A DNA stretch of 64,000 nt from Eremophila alpestris peregrina. Its lineage: Eukaryota; Chordata; Aves; Passeriformes; Alaudidae. Every line of letters starts with the position of its first letter. The first letter of the stretch is position 1. The stretch spans positions 6,175,246 to 6,239,245 of the forward strand of contig WMCF01000030.1 of NCBI GenBank assembly GCA_009792885.1, read 5' to 3'. The position numbers and the translations under genes were made by a program. Shown in pieces: positions 1 through 10,975 of the stretch. The notes below the pieces were generated by a model. The model saw only the letters and a list, made by a program, of their open reading frames with translations. It did no database searches and was not told where the DNA came from.

Positions 1-345
1 TGAGTCTTCTCTTCTGGATGCTGAACAGCCCCACTGTTTCAGCCTGGCTCCCCTGTCAGATGCCCCGGGCACTTGTCGTCCTTGTAGCCCTTAGCTGCAC
101 ACACTTCAGTTTTTCCATGTCCTTCCTATACTGGGGAGTCCAGCACTGAACCCAGCAGTCCAGATGTGTGTCCTTGGGGCTGAGCAGGGGGGAAGGATCA
201 CTTCTGTCAATCTGCTGGGAGCACTGTGCCTGTGGTAGCCAGGGAGGCATTTGGCTGTCTTTGCCAGGAAGGAACATTTCTGGCTCATGTCCAACATACC
301 CTCCACCAACACAAACAGGCTCCTCTCTGCAGAATTCTTTCCAGG
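1..345 (-). mobile_element. CR1 LINE fragment, 3' part of ORF2 region, cut by window edge
   Basis: On the minus strand this reads as the C-terminal coding part of a CR1 non-LTR retrotransposon. A minus-strand reading around 106-277 gives residues of the pattern LDCWVQCWTPQYRKDMEKL followed by a Q-RAT motif, which is the familiar CR1 ORF2 end (C-V-Q-x-W-x-P-x-Y-x-x-D). On the plus strand the reversed CR1 landmarks appear in order: a 'ctgaacagcccc' block, 'tccatgtcctt', 'gtccagatgtg' and 'ctggctcatg'. The copy continues beyond base 1, so the real 3' end is not visible. Frames are interrupted and many positions have drifted, so it is an inactive, moderately old copy. The inner boundary near 345 is where similarity fades and is uncertain by some tens of bases. 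Confidence 0.88.
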
Positions 346-2006
346 TTTTGCTGGAGCAAGATGTCGTTCCTTCTCAGGGACAAGACATGGCGTTACCTTT
401 TGCAATCATTATGACATCATTATTATTTTCTGTGTAAAATTTCTGTGTAACTAGTGATGTTTCAGAATATTTTTTTATACTTGACAGTCTTAAGTTTCTT
501 TACTTTGTTTTACTCTTCACTAGATTAAGGAGATTTTATTAGCTCTTAATAAAATTCACCATACTGATTATTCAAGAGGTTTTCAGATTGATGTTTCCTG
601 AAGAGAAATTTTCAATAGCTACTGATTTAACTGTAAATTTTATTTGTGGTAATATCACAGCATTTTCTTCAGAATGTGTGGAAATAAATCCTTTAGGCAT
701 GAAAACAAAGCCTTTTTTTTTTTTTTTTCTGTAAAAATGTCTACAGATTATACACTAATTTTTATACACATTTTAAGGTATTCTTCCCAGAATTACTGTT
801 GTCCCTTAAAATACACAGCATGACTTTCTCATTTTCAGCCTTTTTTCATGTTGTATTTAAATATACATATATACATACCCAGCAGCATTATTGTACAGTT
901 TACAAGCACGATATCCTGAGGCAGTAAATTATCCCTTGGTCTGAACACATATTGAGCTTTTCATTTTCTTTGTAGTTTAAGTGCAGGTGTTCTACAGTCT
1001 TCACCAAGTTTTTGTCATCCTTCCTGAAAGCTACCTAGGGCTGCTTTTTTTATTCCTCATGGAAAGGTGGAATTACTGCCAACAGTTTTTCTTTTCTTAT
1101 CTTGACCTGGTGGCTGAGAGGCTTGTGATGGTGCCTGGTGCCTTTCATCCACACTCCTGCTGTGTGAGTAATGCCGAGCCTCATCTGCAGCACCTCTCCC
1201 CAGTCAGTTGCTTCTGTTCTTTCAGGTGAGTGAGGATAATTACTTCACTGGGATACAGTCAGCTCTCACTGAAGTCAAGGGAGCTAATAGAATCTCAAAT
1301 AGCTAATAGAAGAACTGCTTTGTTTCATGTGGGGTTAAATAGGATGAAGTTGGTTCAGTGTGATATCCATTTCAAACCACAGTACTATGACCAAATTCAG
1401 CTTCTGTGATAAAATTCTTATTTTATTTTAACTGTGTGTTCCTAAAGTTGCATTTTCTGATAGTACTACAATTTGATATAAAAAAAATATTTAGCTGTGT
1501 GTTAATTGGAGATTCATAATAATTAAAAAAATATAGAGTGGGGAAAAAACCCCTTTTTATTCTTTTACACATTTCTAGTTGGGACTGCCATATCTTTTTA
1601 ACTGATTATGAACAAAATTTATATAAGCCATCACAATTTTCTTACCAAAATAAAATATATATAGGAATAATTTAAAAATTAACTTATTTTATCTTATCAT
1701 AAAATAAAACTCAGAAATATAAAAAAAATATATATTTGGTTTTCCTGAACTCAGTCATGTCACACTCAGACAGAAAGACTGACAAAGATAAACAAACCCC
1801 CAAAAAACAATGGTGCAATCAACAAACACAGGCAAAATGTAAAGTCCATAATTTTGATATTTCTATTCCCAACACACATTCTGCCCTACTTAAAGGGAAT
1901 TATGGGTTTGCATTGCATTTTCTATTTGAATTTAAATAATGGATGCAATTAATAGCATTTTCACTCAGTCAAATATAATGAAAGTTAAAATGTCTCTGTA
2001 GATACA
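346..2006. other. Unique AT-rich sequence, no gene seen
   Basis: No coding region or repeat family is recognised. The sequence is AT-rich with short homopolymers (a T run near 713-728). A slightly more GC-rich patch lies at about 1085-1230 and ends in a pyrimidine tract followed by CAG|GTGAGT (see findings). Confidence 0.6.
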
Positions 2007-2628
2007 TGTGGTAGCCCAGAAAGCTACCACAAGGGAGACTGCACTCCCTTGGAGGGCAGATGATGTTTAGTTTAATGTTTTGTATAGTTTTATATATTTT
2101 ATCTTATGTTCTATAATGGTTGTTAGGCAAACAAAATGGCTTCCCAAGGACTTTTCCAGAAGTTTTGCCCATTAGAAGTTACATGACCCCCAGTTAATGT
2201 ATTCCAGGTCCCCAGTTGCTATTGGTTCCCCAGTTACTTCCTTGTTTGTACTGTCTCCTTCATTGGTTACTTTTCGATCCTCTTCCTGATTGGTTATTGT
2301 TTCAATCCCTTCACCCATTGGTCTGTCTGAAATCCCCACCCCTTAGCTACAGTATAAAAGAGAGTGCTGTGTGTTGTTAAGGGCTTTTTGCCCGGGAGCT
2401 GCATGGAACAAAGATCTCTCTGACAAGAAGCCTGACTGCTGCCTCTCCTTGGGAATACCTCCTTGTAAGAGCTGCCGCTGCTCGTCCTTTTAAGGACGCT
2501 CGAGCTGATACCACCAGCGAGCCTGTGCCACCCCAAAGGAAGCCAAATAGCCCTGTGCTGTTGGCTCTAGAGGGGAAGTGTCCCAGCCCACGAAGACCAC
2601 CTGGCCAGGCACACATGGGGTGGCGGCA
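2007..2628 (+). mobile_element. Solo LTR of an endogenous retrovirus (622 bp)
   Basis: The element begins TGTGGTAGCC and ends GGCGGCA, so it has the TG...CA ends of retroviral LTRs. It is flanked by GATACA (2001-2006) and AATACA (2629-2634), a 6-bp target duplication with one mismatch; 6 bp is typical of beta/ERVK-like integrases. Inside is a clear promoter: ATTGG (inverted CCAAT) boxes at 2221, 2262, 2289 and 2317, then TATAAAAG at 2353-2360. The stretch after the TATA box is distinctly GC-richer than the surroundings, as expected for R/U5. No gag, pol or env sequence lies on either side, so this is a solo LTR left by recombination between two LTRs. Orientation follows the TATA box. The family is not named with confidence. 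The overlapping minus-strand open frames have no recognisable content. Confidence 0.78.
2221..2360 (+). promoter_or_regulatory. LTR promoter: four ATTGG boxes plus TATA box
   Basis: ATTGG pentamers start at 2221, 2262, 2289 and 2317, and TATAAAAG occupies 2353-2360. Spacing between boxes is 41, 27 and 28 bp, and the last box is 36 bp upstream of the TATA box. ATTGG is the core of the NF-Y binding site, and NF-Y sites are commonly spaced like this upstream of core promoters. This is the U3 promoter of the LTR. Whether it is still active cannot be told from sequence. Confidence 0.65.
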
Positions 2629-2634
2629 AATACA

Positions 2635-5450
2635 CAGTCACATCTGAATTATATATATGCATGCACAAGTGTATGTATATTGCATATATTGTATAAACTG
2701 ATGTACTTAGGCATTTGTGTAGGTATGTAAGTTTGTTTATGCATACAGACATAGATAGATTAAATAGGTAACACATTCATTAAAATACACAGTATTTCAA
2801 AGCCATTAGTGAAAACAAAACCAGCTAAGGAATGGATTTGTGAGATCAGGTAAACACTATTCTCTTCTTTATACTAATTTAGTTTCAATTAAAGTTCAAG
2901 CTCTCTGTGTTAAAATCTGTAGAAGAGTAAAAACCACAGGGAGTTACTTATTAAGAGTAAATTGCTTTAGAAAAAAAGGAACCTGGAAACAATAAATTTT
3001 AGTCATTGTTAGAGCCATATCTATTACTATTTAAATTATTATCTGAATGCCTGGGAAAAATGCAGCCAGATGGTGTCTTTCATGTGCCAAGTTAAGACCA
3101 GAAGCAATATTTGACCAGTACCCTTTGAACTCATTGTTAAGTGAAAGTTTAGCTGTGAACCTCTGACACAGCTAGTACTACATCATAGAATTGCTGTAAT
3201 ATGTTTGTTGAATTTAATGTAATGTGGCACTAAACTGGCAAAAAATGACCTTGTTCAGGAGGCAGTAGATTTGATTTAATCTATGAGACAATGACAGAGA
3301 AGCAGATGCAAACACTGGAAATCCTTTTACTCATTTTAGTCCCTGTGAAAGATGAATTTTACTGTAGAATCAGAAAGTACATACTAAAGCACCTCGAGGA
3401 ATGGGGGATGTCTCATCTGCTGGCTGCATTAGGACTTACCATCCCCTTTTCATGCACCATGCATCAGCCTGAAGAGCAATATTCAGAGCCATTAGCATGA
3501 TCAATAATGGCAGGGAAAGTCACTTTCTATTAACATTCACCTCACCATACTTAGCTTTCTTGTGCCTGTAAATAGTTCTTTTTCTCCTGACAAGTTGGTT
3601 TGGCATGAATAGTTTCAGGGAATCTTAGCTTTGCCTGCAGGTCTTCTTCTAAAGTTAAATGCTTTCATCTGAACACTTTCTTCTTTTTCAGTTCACTCAT
3701 TGACTGCCTTTGCTTTATATTTTTTCCTTCTAATATCCTTGATTTTTAAAATTTCTTTATCTCCTAAAAGTATCTAGTATTTTAAGTAAAACAATTTGAG
3801 ACATTTGCTTCTGTTATACCATGGGTCATGTGAAAAAATTTCTGTAACCAAATCATTATACTTCTATAGAGGCAAATTTAATAAGTGCATATCTCATTGT
3901 GATACCCGATATCACTTGATTAAAAATTAGATTCCTTGTTCTGGGCTGGAATATATAATGCTGAGTCAGACACCTGCATTGTCTATAGTTACTGGTGAAA
4001 AAACTTTTTTTGAGAAAGGGCTTATCGCAAAACACAGGGTGCAACAGAAATGCTTCAACTGTCAACGGAAGATGTTAAACATCTAAACGAACTAAAGCCA
4101 TTCATGTGATTCTCTTCTCAGTAACCATATACACAACAAATAGTAGACCTATAGATATCTCTTCCAGGTTAGATCAAAAGCTCAAAAGCATGTAGTGAAC
4201 CTAGCTGGATGTTCTTCTGACTGCAGGCAACAGCTATCATATCTTTGAAAATCTTCTTATTACCTGTTGGATAATAGAATCACGCTGCTTTTGAAAGATC
4301 TTGTTTATCCTGAGAGACTCTCAGAGACCATTTTTTGAATAATTTGTTGTACAGATATTTATACTCCTGAGCTGGTTTTCACAACATTTTTTTTCAAGCA
4401 TTATCCTGCTGCTATGTGTTAGACACCTCATGAAGATATGAGGCATTGTCACAAACGTTTCAGGCATATAACAGTGTCACATGATTGTATGAGAGTCATC
4501 AGAAGTTAGCCAATATCTTCAGGATCTCTGTCCTCTTAAAAAAGCAACTCCTGGAGCAAGTTTTCTTTTTCATGGAAACCAAGCATCAGTAAAGCTAAAT
4601 GCCTGTTATTTCATTTCTATTCTGTATAATACAAAAGTTACTTTTTTTTTTCCTCTCTAAACACTTATTTCTACAGAGAACCATAAGATATTTGAAAGAT
4701 TTTAGAAAACTTACAGTTTTCTTATAGTCAAAATATTGTTTTACACCATTGTTTGCTCAAACCTTTTGCATTTTTATAGGTATCATGCTTGCTGCTCATG
4801 TTAAAGAAGTCTGATCATTATTCATTCACATTGCTTTCTTCAGTTTCTTGTTCTGCTAAGAGTAGTTGTGGTTCTCTTTGGTTGTTTATTCAGTAAGAAC
4901 ACTTATGATTTCAAGAGCTTGATTTTATTTTTCCTGAATAAGTCTTCGAGGATTTATAAACTTGGGTTGGCAGTAGAACTATAAACAATGTCTATTATCA
5001 CTGTCTTAACCACTAAAATTTAAGCATCCAGGAGGGAAAATTGAAGAAGGTATTGTTTGCCATTTTTATAGTATTATCATCAAAACTTTTTATTCTCACA
5101 TGCCTTTGTTAGAAGTCATTATCATGGATTAGATATATATTTTATTTTAATATTTTTGTATTTTTATATTCAACCAGACAATTTTTTGGTACTGAAACCA
5201 CATGGGACTTAATTGATGTGAGACTGGATTCCCCCACTAGGTCTAGTTCCTACCGTCTTCAATAACAGGCAGTGAGAAAATAAATATATATTAAGAGAAA
5301 CTGTATCGTATTTACAAGCAAAATAATAATGAACACAATATGATTCTCCACACTTCATCAGAAATAAAGTTACCAAAGTAAAAGTTTGTGTATATTATAT
5401 GCGTTATTTTAAAAAGCCTTAAAGAACAGGTTAACTTAGGGAAATAATAC
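2635..5450. other. Unique AT-rich sequence; degenerate TATG/CATA patch
   Basis: No gene is seen. About 2645-2765 is a degenerate tract rich in TATG, CATA and GTAT words and ending in ATAGATAG, which looks like a decayed tetranucleotide microsatellite directly after the LTR. The remainder is AT-rich with no recognised repeat. Confidence 0.55.
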
Positions 5451-5498
5451 ATTATTATTGTTATCATTATCATTATTATCATTGTTATTGCTGCTGCT
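5451..5498 (+). repeat. Imperfect trinucleotide microsatellite (ATT/ATC/CTG)
   Basis: A run of trinucleotides ATT, ATC and GTT ends in GCTGCTGCT. The triplet period is kept while the units vary, which suggests an old microsatellite decaying by point mutation. Confidence 0.8.
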
Positions 5499-8400
5499 AA
5501 ATATACAACAGTTTTAAGAAATAATTGTTTTTAAAATAATTCCAGGAAATCTAGAATGTTTCCTATTTGCAACTATGATCAATTTACAGTGTTTTAAAGG
5601 AAGGCAGGAAAATAGTAATTTCAGTGTGGATCAGGTTCTCTATGCTTGTAAGCAGGGAAGTAGAAGAAAATTATCATTCTTGATTGGGTACATCCTGATT
5701 AAATGCAGTAAAATTTTTCTATGGACTTAATGTTAGGATATTTGAACATTGGAAAAATATAAAATGTTCTTGGATGCTTTACTTTCTTTTACAAAAAAAA
5801 CTGTGATATTCATGCAAGTATTCAGCTGCTCAGTAAAATTGAATACAGGACAGAAAATCTCACAGGTAGACACTTAAATCGTTCTTAATCACAAGCATCA
5901 AAACACAGGTGCAGAGTAGAATTACTGCAGTGTGGTATGGGAATGAGAACACTACTTACTGAATCCTCATTGTGTTTCCAGGTTCATCTTAGCTGATTTT
6001 ATTCAGTATACAGTGATTTCAATATCATTCAATGATCCACTTGAGTTGACAGCTCAAGGGGTTTTTTTCCATATTCTGAGGAGGACCACCTCAGATTTGT
6101 TCATTACAGTTTTCTATTCCATTCTTCCTAAGAGCACATTGTTTTGTAGCAGGCATATAGAGGACACAATAATGATATGAACTTCTAGCCAAGCTGTGTG
6201 CCTCTTAGTCTTCACAATTTATCGAAAAATGCTGGATGATGAGTCGTTTCTGATTTCTTTCACAATGACTTCAAACCTGGTTCTCATATAAGTATTCATT
6301 TTTTTATTTTTGAAGTGCCAACCTTTGAGCTTCTATCAGAGATTAAAAGCGTATTAAAAGTAAGAAGAATTGTGTTCTATATTATCCTTTATTTTAGTTC
6401 TAAATCTCTTGCACTTTTAAAAATGTTTGCATATATTATTGTACTTCCTATGTTAAGCTCTATAATATAACAAAAATACTTAAAAAACGTAATTTATTCT
6501 CTTCCTTCTGATCATGTATTTGCTCTCCTTGTTGTTTCCTTGCCTGAAGGCCTATGTGCTTTAGAATAAAATTACAAAAAAGCTTTAAATAAAAATATAT
6601 CAGTGTTATGTTATGAACTATTTCATACTGATCATATCACTTCTGTGGCTTTCCTAGTTAAACTATATTCAGTGTCATAAAATAATAAATCTAATTAAAA
6701 TTCCTAACAATTCAGTGTAAATATAACTGCAAAATCATTTAAGACATACACTTTGGAAATTATGTAATAAATATACTTTATATGTCAAAATTCAGGATTG
6801 TATAACCTTAAATATACTACTTTAAGTAGTAGGACATTTCCACCAGTTTAACTAGCAACAAGGTGGACTGGAACAGCTGTTTCAAATAATTCTCTGTTTG
6901 CCTTTTAGCTCAGGTCTGTTTTTATAACTGGGCAAATATTGAATTATTATAAATCCATCTGGTGTTCAAAGAAGAGTAATCTACTCATATTACATTGACT
7001 TACAATTAAAATTTATGGAAGAAATCTTTTTCAAGTTAGTTTCATAAGATATCCTGACTATAAAGCCTCACCTCTATCTTATGAAAAAAAAAATTTAAAT
7101 CTTTTATCATTTAATCTACTAGACATTTTCTTGCTATCCCTTGCTAGCTTAATTCATTTGGTCATCTAAAAACTACGGTGAATCATTGGGAAATATAAAA
7201 TCACATATGATCTCACATTTTGTTACCTATTTTTCCATCTCTCCTAAAATTGGTTAGTCATGGATCAAAATATATGTCCCTACTCTAATGCCTGTCTAAT
7301 TCAACTTCCTTAAAAGGAATTTTTATTAGTTTTTTGGGTTTTTTTTTCAGAACATGCCTCAATGACCAGTGACTACAAAAACCAGTACTGGAAAGTAGCA
7401 GAGTGCAAAAAAGTATGAAGAAAAGAAAATTCGTGTGCATATAATAAAATTCAAACCACTTATAATATTTTTAACATGGCTGTTAGAAGAAATAAGTCTT
7501 TTCTGTAGTTCTGCCATCTATCTTTGAAAGGAAAGCTTTAGGATCTACTATCTGACCTATTGATTCAATTACAGAAAGATTTTCACCTCTTGTCCTAATA
7601 TATGTCATCGAGGTAAGGTAGAAATGCTACACAGAATTCTTTTCATGAAGTTGTAATTATATAACTAACTCTAAAGGTTCATTAAATACTCATTAGCAAA
7701 AAGGTTTTATGAAGAATATTCAAAATAAATTATCTGATGCTCTTTTTAGTTTGCAATCAATAAGCATTTCCACTGCAGTTTGGACACCCTGAAACTATGT
7801 TAGAATGAGTCTCTGCATATCTGCATTCATTACTCTATGTTGTTTCTAGATATATTCCTTTTACTCTAAGCACACACTTTACTCTCTGCACGAAAAGAAT
7901 TTGTAGAACCTTCTTATGAATTAATTATGTGCTCATATTCCCAAGTGCTTTTGTCTTTCTGCAGTTTCATCTTTTACTCTGAAATTCAATTGAAGTATTG
8001 TATTCAAATATCTGTAATATATTTGATTTTCTGAGCTCCTAAATATTCAACAGTCTTTCAAGTAATAACAAGCAGACTGTAGCAGTTTGGTAATTAGGTT
8101 TTGGTGAAAAAGACTGCTTACATTTTTCATCAAAAATTCAGGAAAGGACATGTAAACATTTTCTGGTAACTAAATACTTCACATCTCTGTCTGTAGCAGT
8201 ATCAGTAAGTCTTCTAAACTTAGTAAGTAGAACAGATCTCTCACTTCCAGGTACAGAGATCATAATCAGTACATAATGTAGGAAATCAAATAATTTTCAT
8301 AAACTTTTAGCCCATGCAAAAAATGATAAATGGATTTTGTAGCACAGAATATTAAATCTCCACCAATGTGTTTATTCTATTAATGAGTACTAAAAGACAG

Positions 8401-10520
8401 TAAAACCCAGCATAAGATTGAGCTCTAGACAGAGATAGGGGTTTAAAAAGTTAGTAAACAAAATTATATGAGAGGGAAAAAAGCCACCAACAAAATATCC
8501 CCCAAAATTTTTCCTGCACTTGTAGCCTAAATCAGGAAAAAAAAAAGAGAGACAGAAGAGGATAATGAAACACAAGAGAACAAAGCAGAGCAAAAAGTCA
8601 TGGAGAAAGGTGATAAAGCAAATAGAAAATCAATTCTCTTTGAAGTTCAAATAATTTCACATAAAAATCTTCTTCCACACGTTATTTCTCCTATGTTTGC
8701 AGATTGTCAGTCTTTAGTATCTGCTTCGGTAGAATAGACAGGATACTCCTCTTCACTCCCACTTGTAAAAATCACTATTTTCTGTGTGCAATAACTGTTA
8801 TGGGTTTAGAAGTGTTGAAAAAGGAGTGAAGAACAGTGTCACCACAATATATTTTTTTTAAAAAAAATAAAATTTCCTTGAAATGTTTTAATGCACTTTT
8901 TGGATGCATGAAAAAGTTTGATGACACCAAAAATTTTTATTTAAGAGGAGTACCATAAACATGGATCAGTAGTGAGGGACAGTGTTCCAGTTAAAATAGG
9001 TACATTTTAAAAACTCTAGTGTGTTTAACCTGATGAAAAGGGGAAATATGTTAAAAAAGAAATTAAAATATAACAGAAAATCCTTTACATACAATATAGT
9101 GCTCTAAAGCACAAATAAACAGTACATCAAAATTTGTTGTGAACTTTATGATTGTTTGCTGGAAAATGTTTAGAAAAAAGATTGTTTAATATTTCAAATG
9201 TATTCAGAAAAAACAAAACAAACAAAAACTAAAAGATCAATAGTCAATAGGATGAGCTGCTTTTTTTCACTGCAAGTTACAGAATCATGATGCAATCATC
9301 TGTGTAAAATGGCATTTTTAATTGGTAGCACTAAATTTTATGATACTTTTTGGACACAGAAGTAATTCCAGAATTTAAAAGTCCTGACAAAAATGGTCTT
9401 GGAATCAAGAAGCAGTGATAGGGAAATCTTGAAAAATTCATGATTGTGAAAAAGGTTGGAAATCTTCTGGTTTGAGTTCTCCCTAGTCTACAGTTAGGAT
9501 GCAGCTTCAATGGGGGTAGAGTGGGCCAGAAACTAAAATGAAAAATAAGAAAATAAACAGAATGCACAAGACATAGTTGCTGTCCTCCCTCACTTGTGGC
9601 ATGCCTGAAATCATTATGTTTTGTGTTGAACAAACTGCAGCTCTCCTTTGCTGTTATGGAGATGTGCCACATTCATTCACTCTGGTGTAGAAGTAGGATG
9701 ATGAAAAGATTCAGTGAGTGTGTCAGTTTGGTAATACTGAAGGACTAAGTAGTATTTATAAACAGCTAATCAACATCACAACTGGAAAATATCATTTCAG
9801 TTCCTTTCATTCTGCTTTCCCAAGAATGTGCAAAAGGGATTTTGAACCATATTGGTTTTGTTCTCCTTATTCTGATGTTATCTTACTGGTCCCAGTGAAC
9901 TCCAAAATTAGCGAGGCCCAGTGGTGTTTAAAGATATAATGTCTAATTTTCAGGTACTCCAAAATAAATATGTTGTAGTTTCATCAAATCTGCAGACTGA
10001 ACTATATGACAGTCAAAGATATTAATTAGAAAGCTAAATGTCCATTAAATGATAATCCATCTAGAAGCATTCAAATAGAAAGCAAAGTCCAAGCTCATAC
10101 TCAAAACAGGGTTGACGCTGAACTAAGAGAAAGTTTCTCAGGCCTTAGTCCAGCCATCTAGAAAATGTCTGAGGACAGATATTCATACAGCCTGGTCCAG
10201 TAGTAATAAAACACATACTGAACATTTCCACACCACCACTTATAAACAGCTGCAAAACCAACTTAATGTCTTCTGTTCTTCTGCCAGGCCCTACTGATTC
10301 TGGATCCATGTTCTTCATGGTTTCTTGAAAGCAGTGGGTGATGACTGTTAGGCCCACTACCCAAAATATTTTTCCTCCAACCCAATTTGCCCAGCCTTTC
10401 CTTGCAGGGCCAGTTCTCCGTTTCCAGCTGCCTTAGAGGACCTTGGTTTGGTTTATCCCTTTGAATAGGATGTATCCCATTAGATCTAAAGAAACCCTAT
10501 AAAAACTGAAAAAGGTAGAT
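5499..10520. other. Unique AT-rich sequence, no gene seen
   Basis: About 5 kb in which no gene, LTR, CR1 or SINE was recognised. Open frames are short and without familiar domains. A 7-bp hairpin (TACTACT, TTA, AGTAGTA) sits near 6817. Confidence 0.55.
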
Positions 10521-10972
10521 AAAAAACAACTGCCCACAAGTTAAGGAAAAAAAAACCAAGAAAAAATCCCAAACAATTAAATAAAAAACCCCACACCTAA
10601 CAACAAAAAAAAAACAAACCAAAACAAACAAACCCCCCAAAACAAAACAAACAAAAAAAAGATAAACAAACAAACAAAAAAAACCAAAAAAAACCCCACA
10701 ACAAGCAAATTCCATGGTAGGAAAGAAAACCTTTTGGAAAAACCCTGAAAAAGCCACCCACAAAAACAAACCTAAATAAATAGTTAAAAAAAAACCCAAA
10801 AAAAAACCCAAAAAAACCCCCAAAAAACATCATGCAAACTCACTAAACTCTGTCCCCCACAAAAAAAAAAAAAAAAAAAACCCAAAAAAAAAAAAAAAAA
10901 AAAAAAAAAACCCCAACCCCAAAAAAAAAAAAAAAAAAACAAACCCAAAGAAAAAACAAATAAAAGAAGGAA
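10521..10972 (+). repeat. Long A/C-only low-complexity tract
   Basis: For about 450 bp the plus strand is almost entirely A and C, made of runs such as CAAAA, CCAAA and AACCCC, with A runs of about 20 near 10861-10910 and 10921-10939. G and T are nearly absent. The apparent phenylalanine-rich and glycine-rich reading frames on the minus strand are only translations of this T/G composition and are not genes. Shorter tracts of the same kind occur at 20714-20808, 27368-27428 and, on the opposite strand, at 50657-50765 and 63832-63901. Confidence 0.9.
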
Positions 10973-10975
10973 AAT

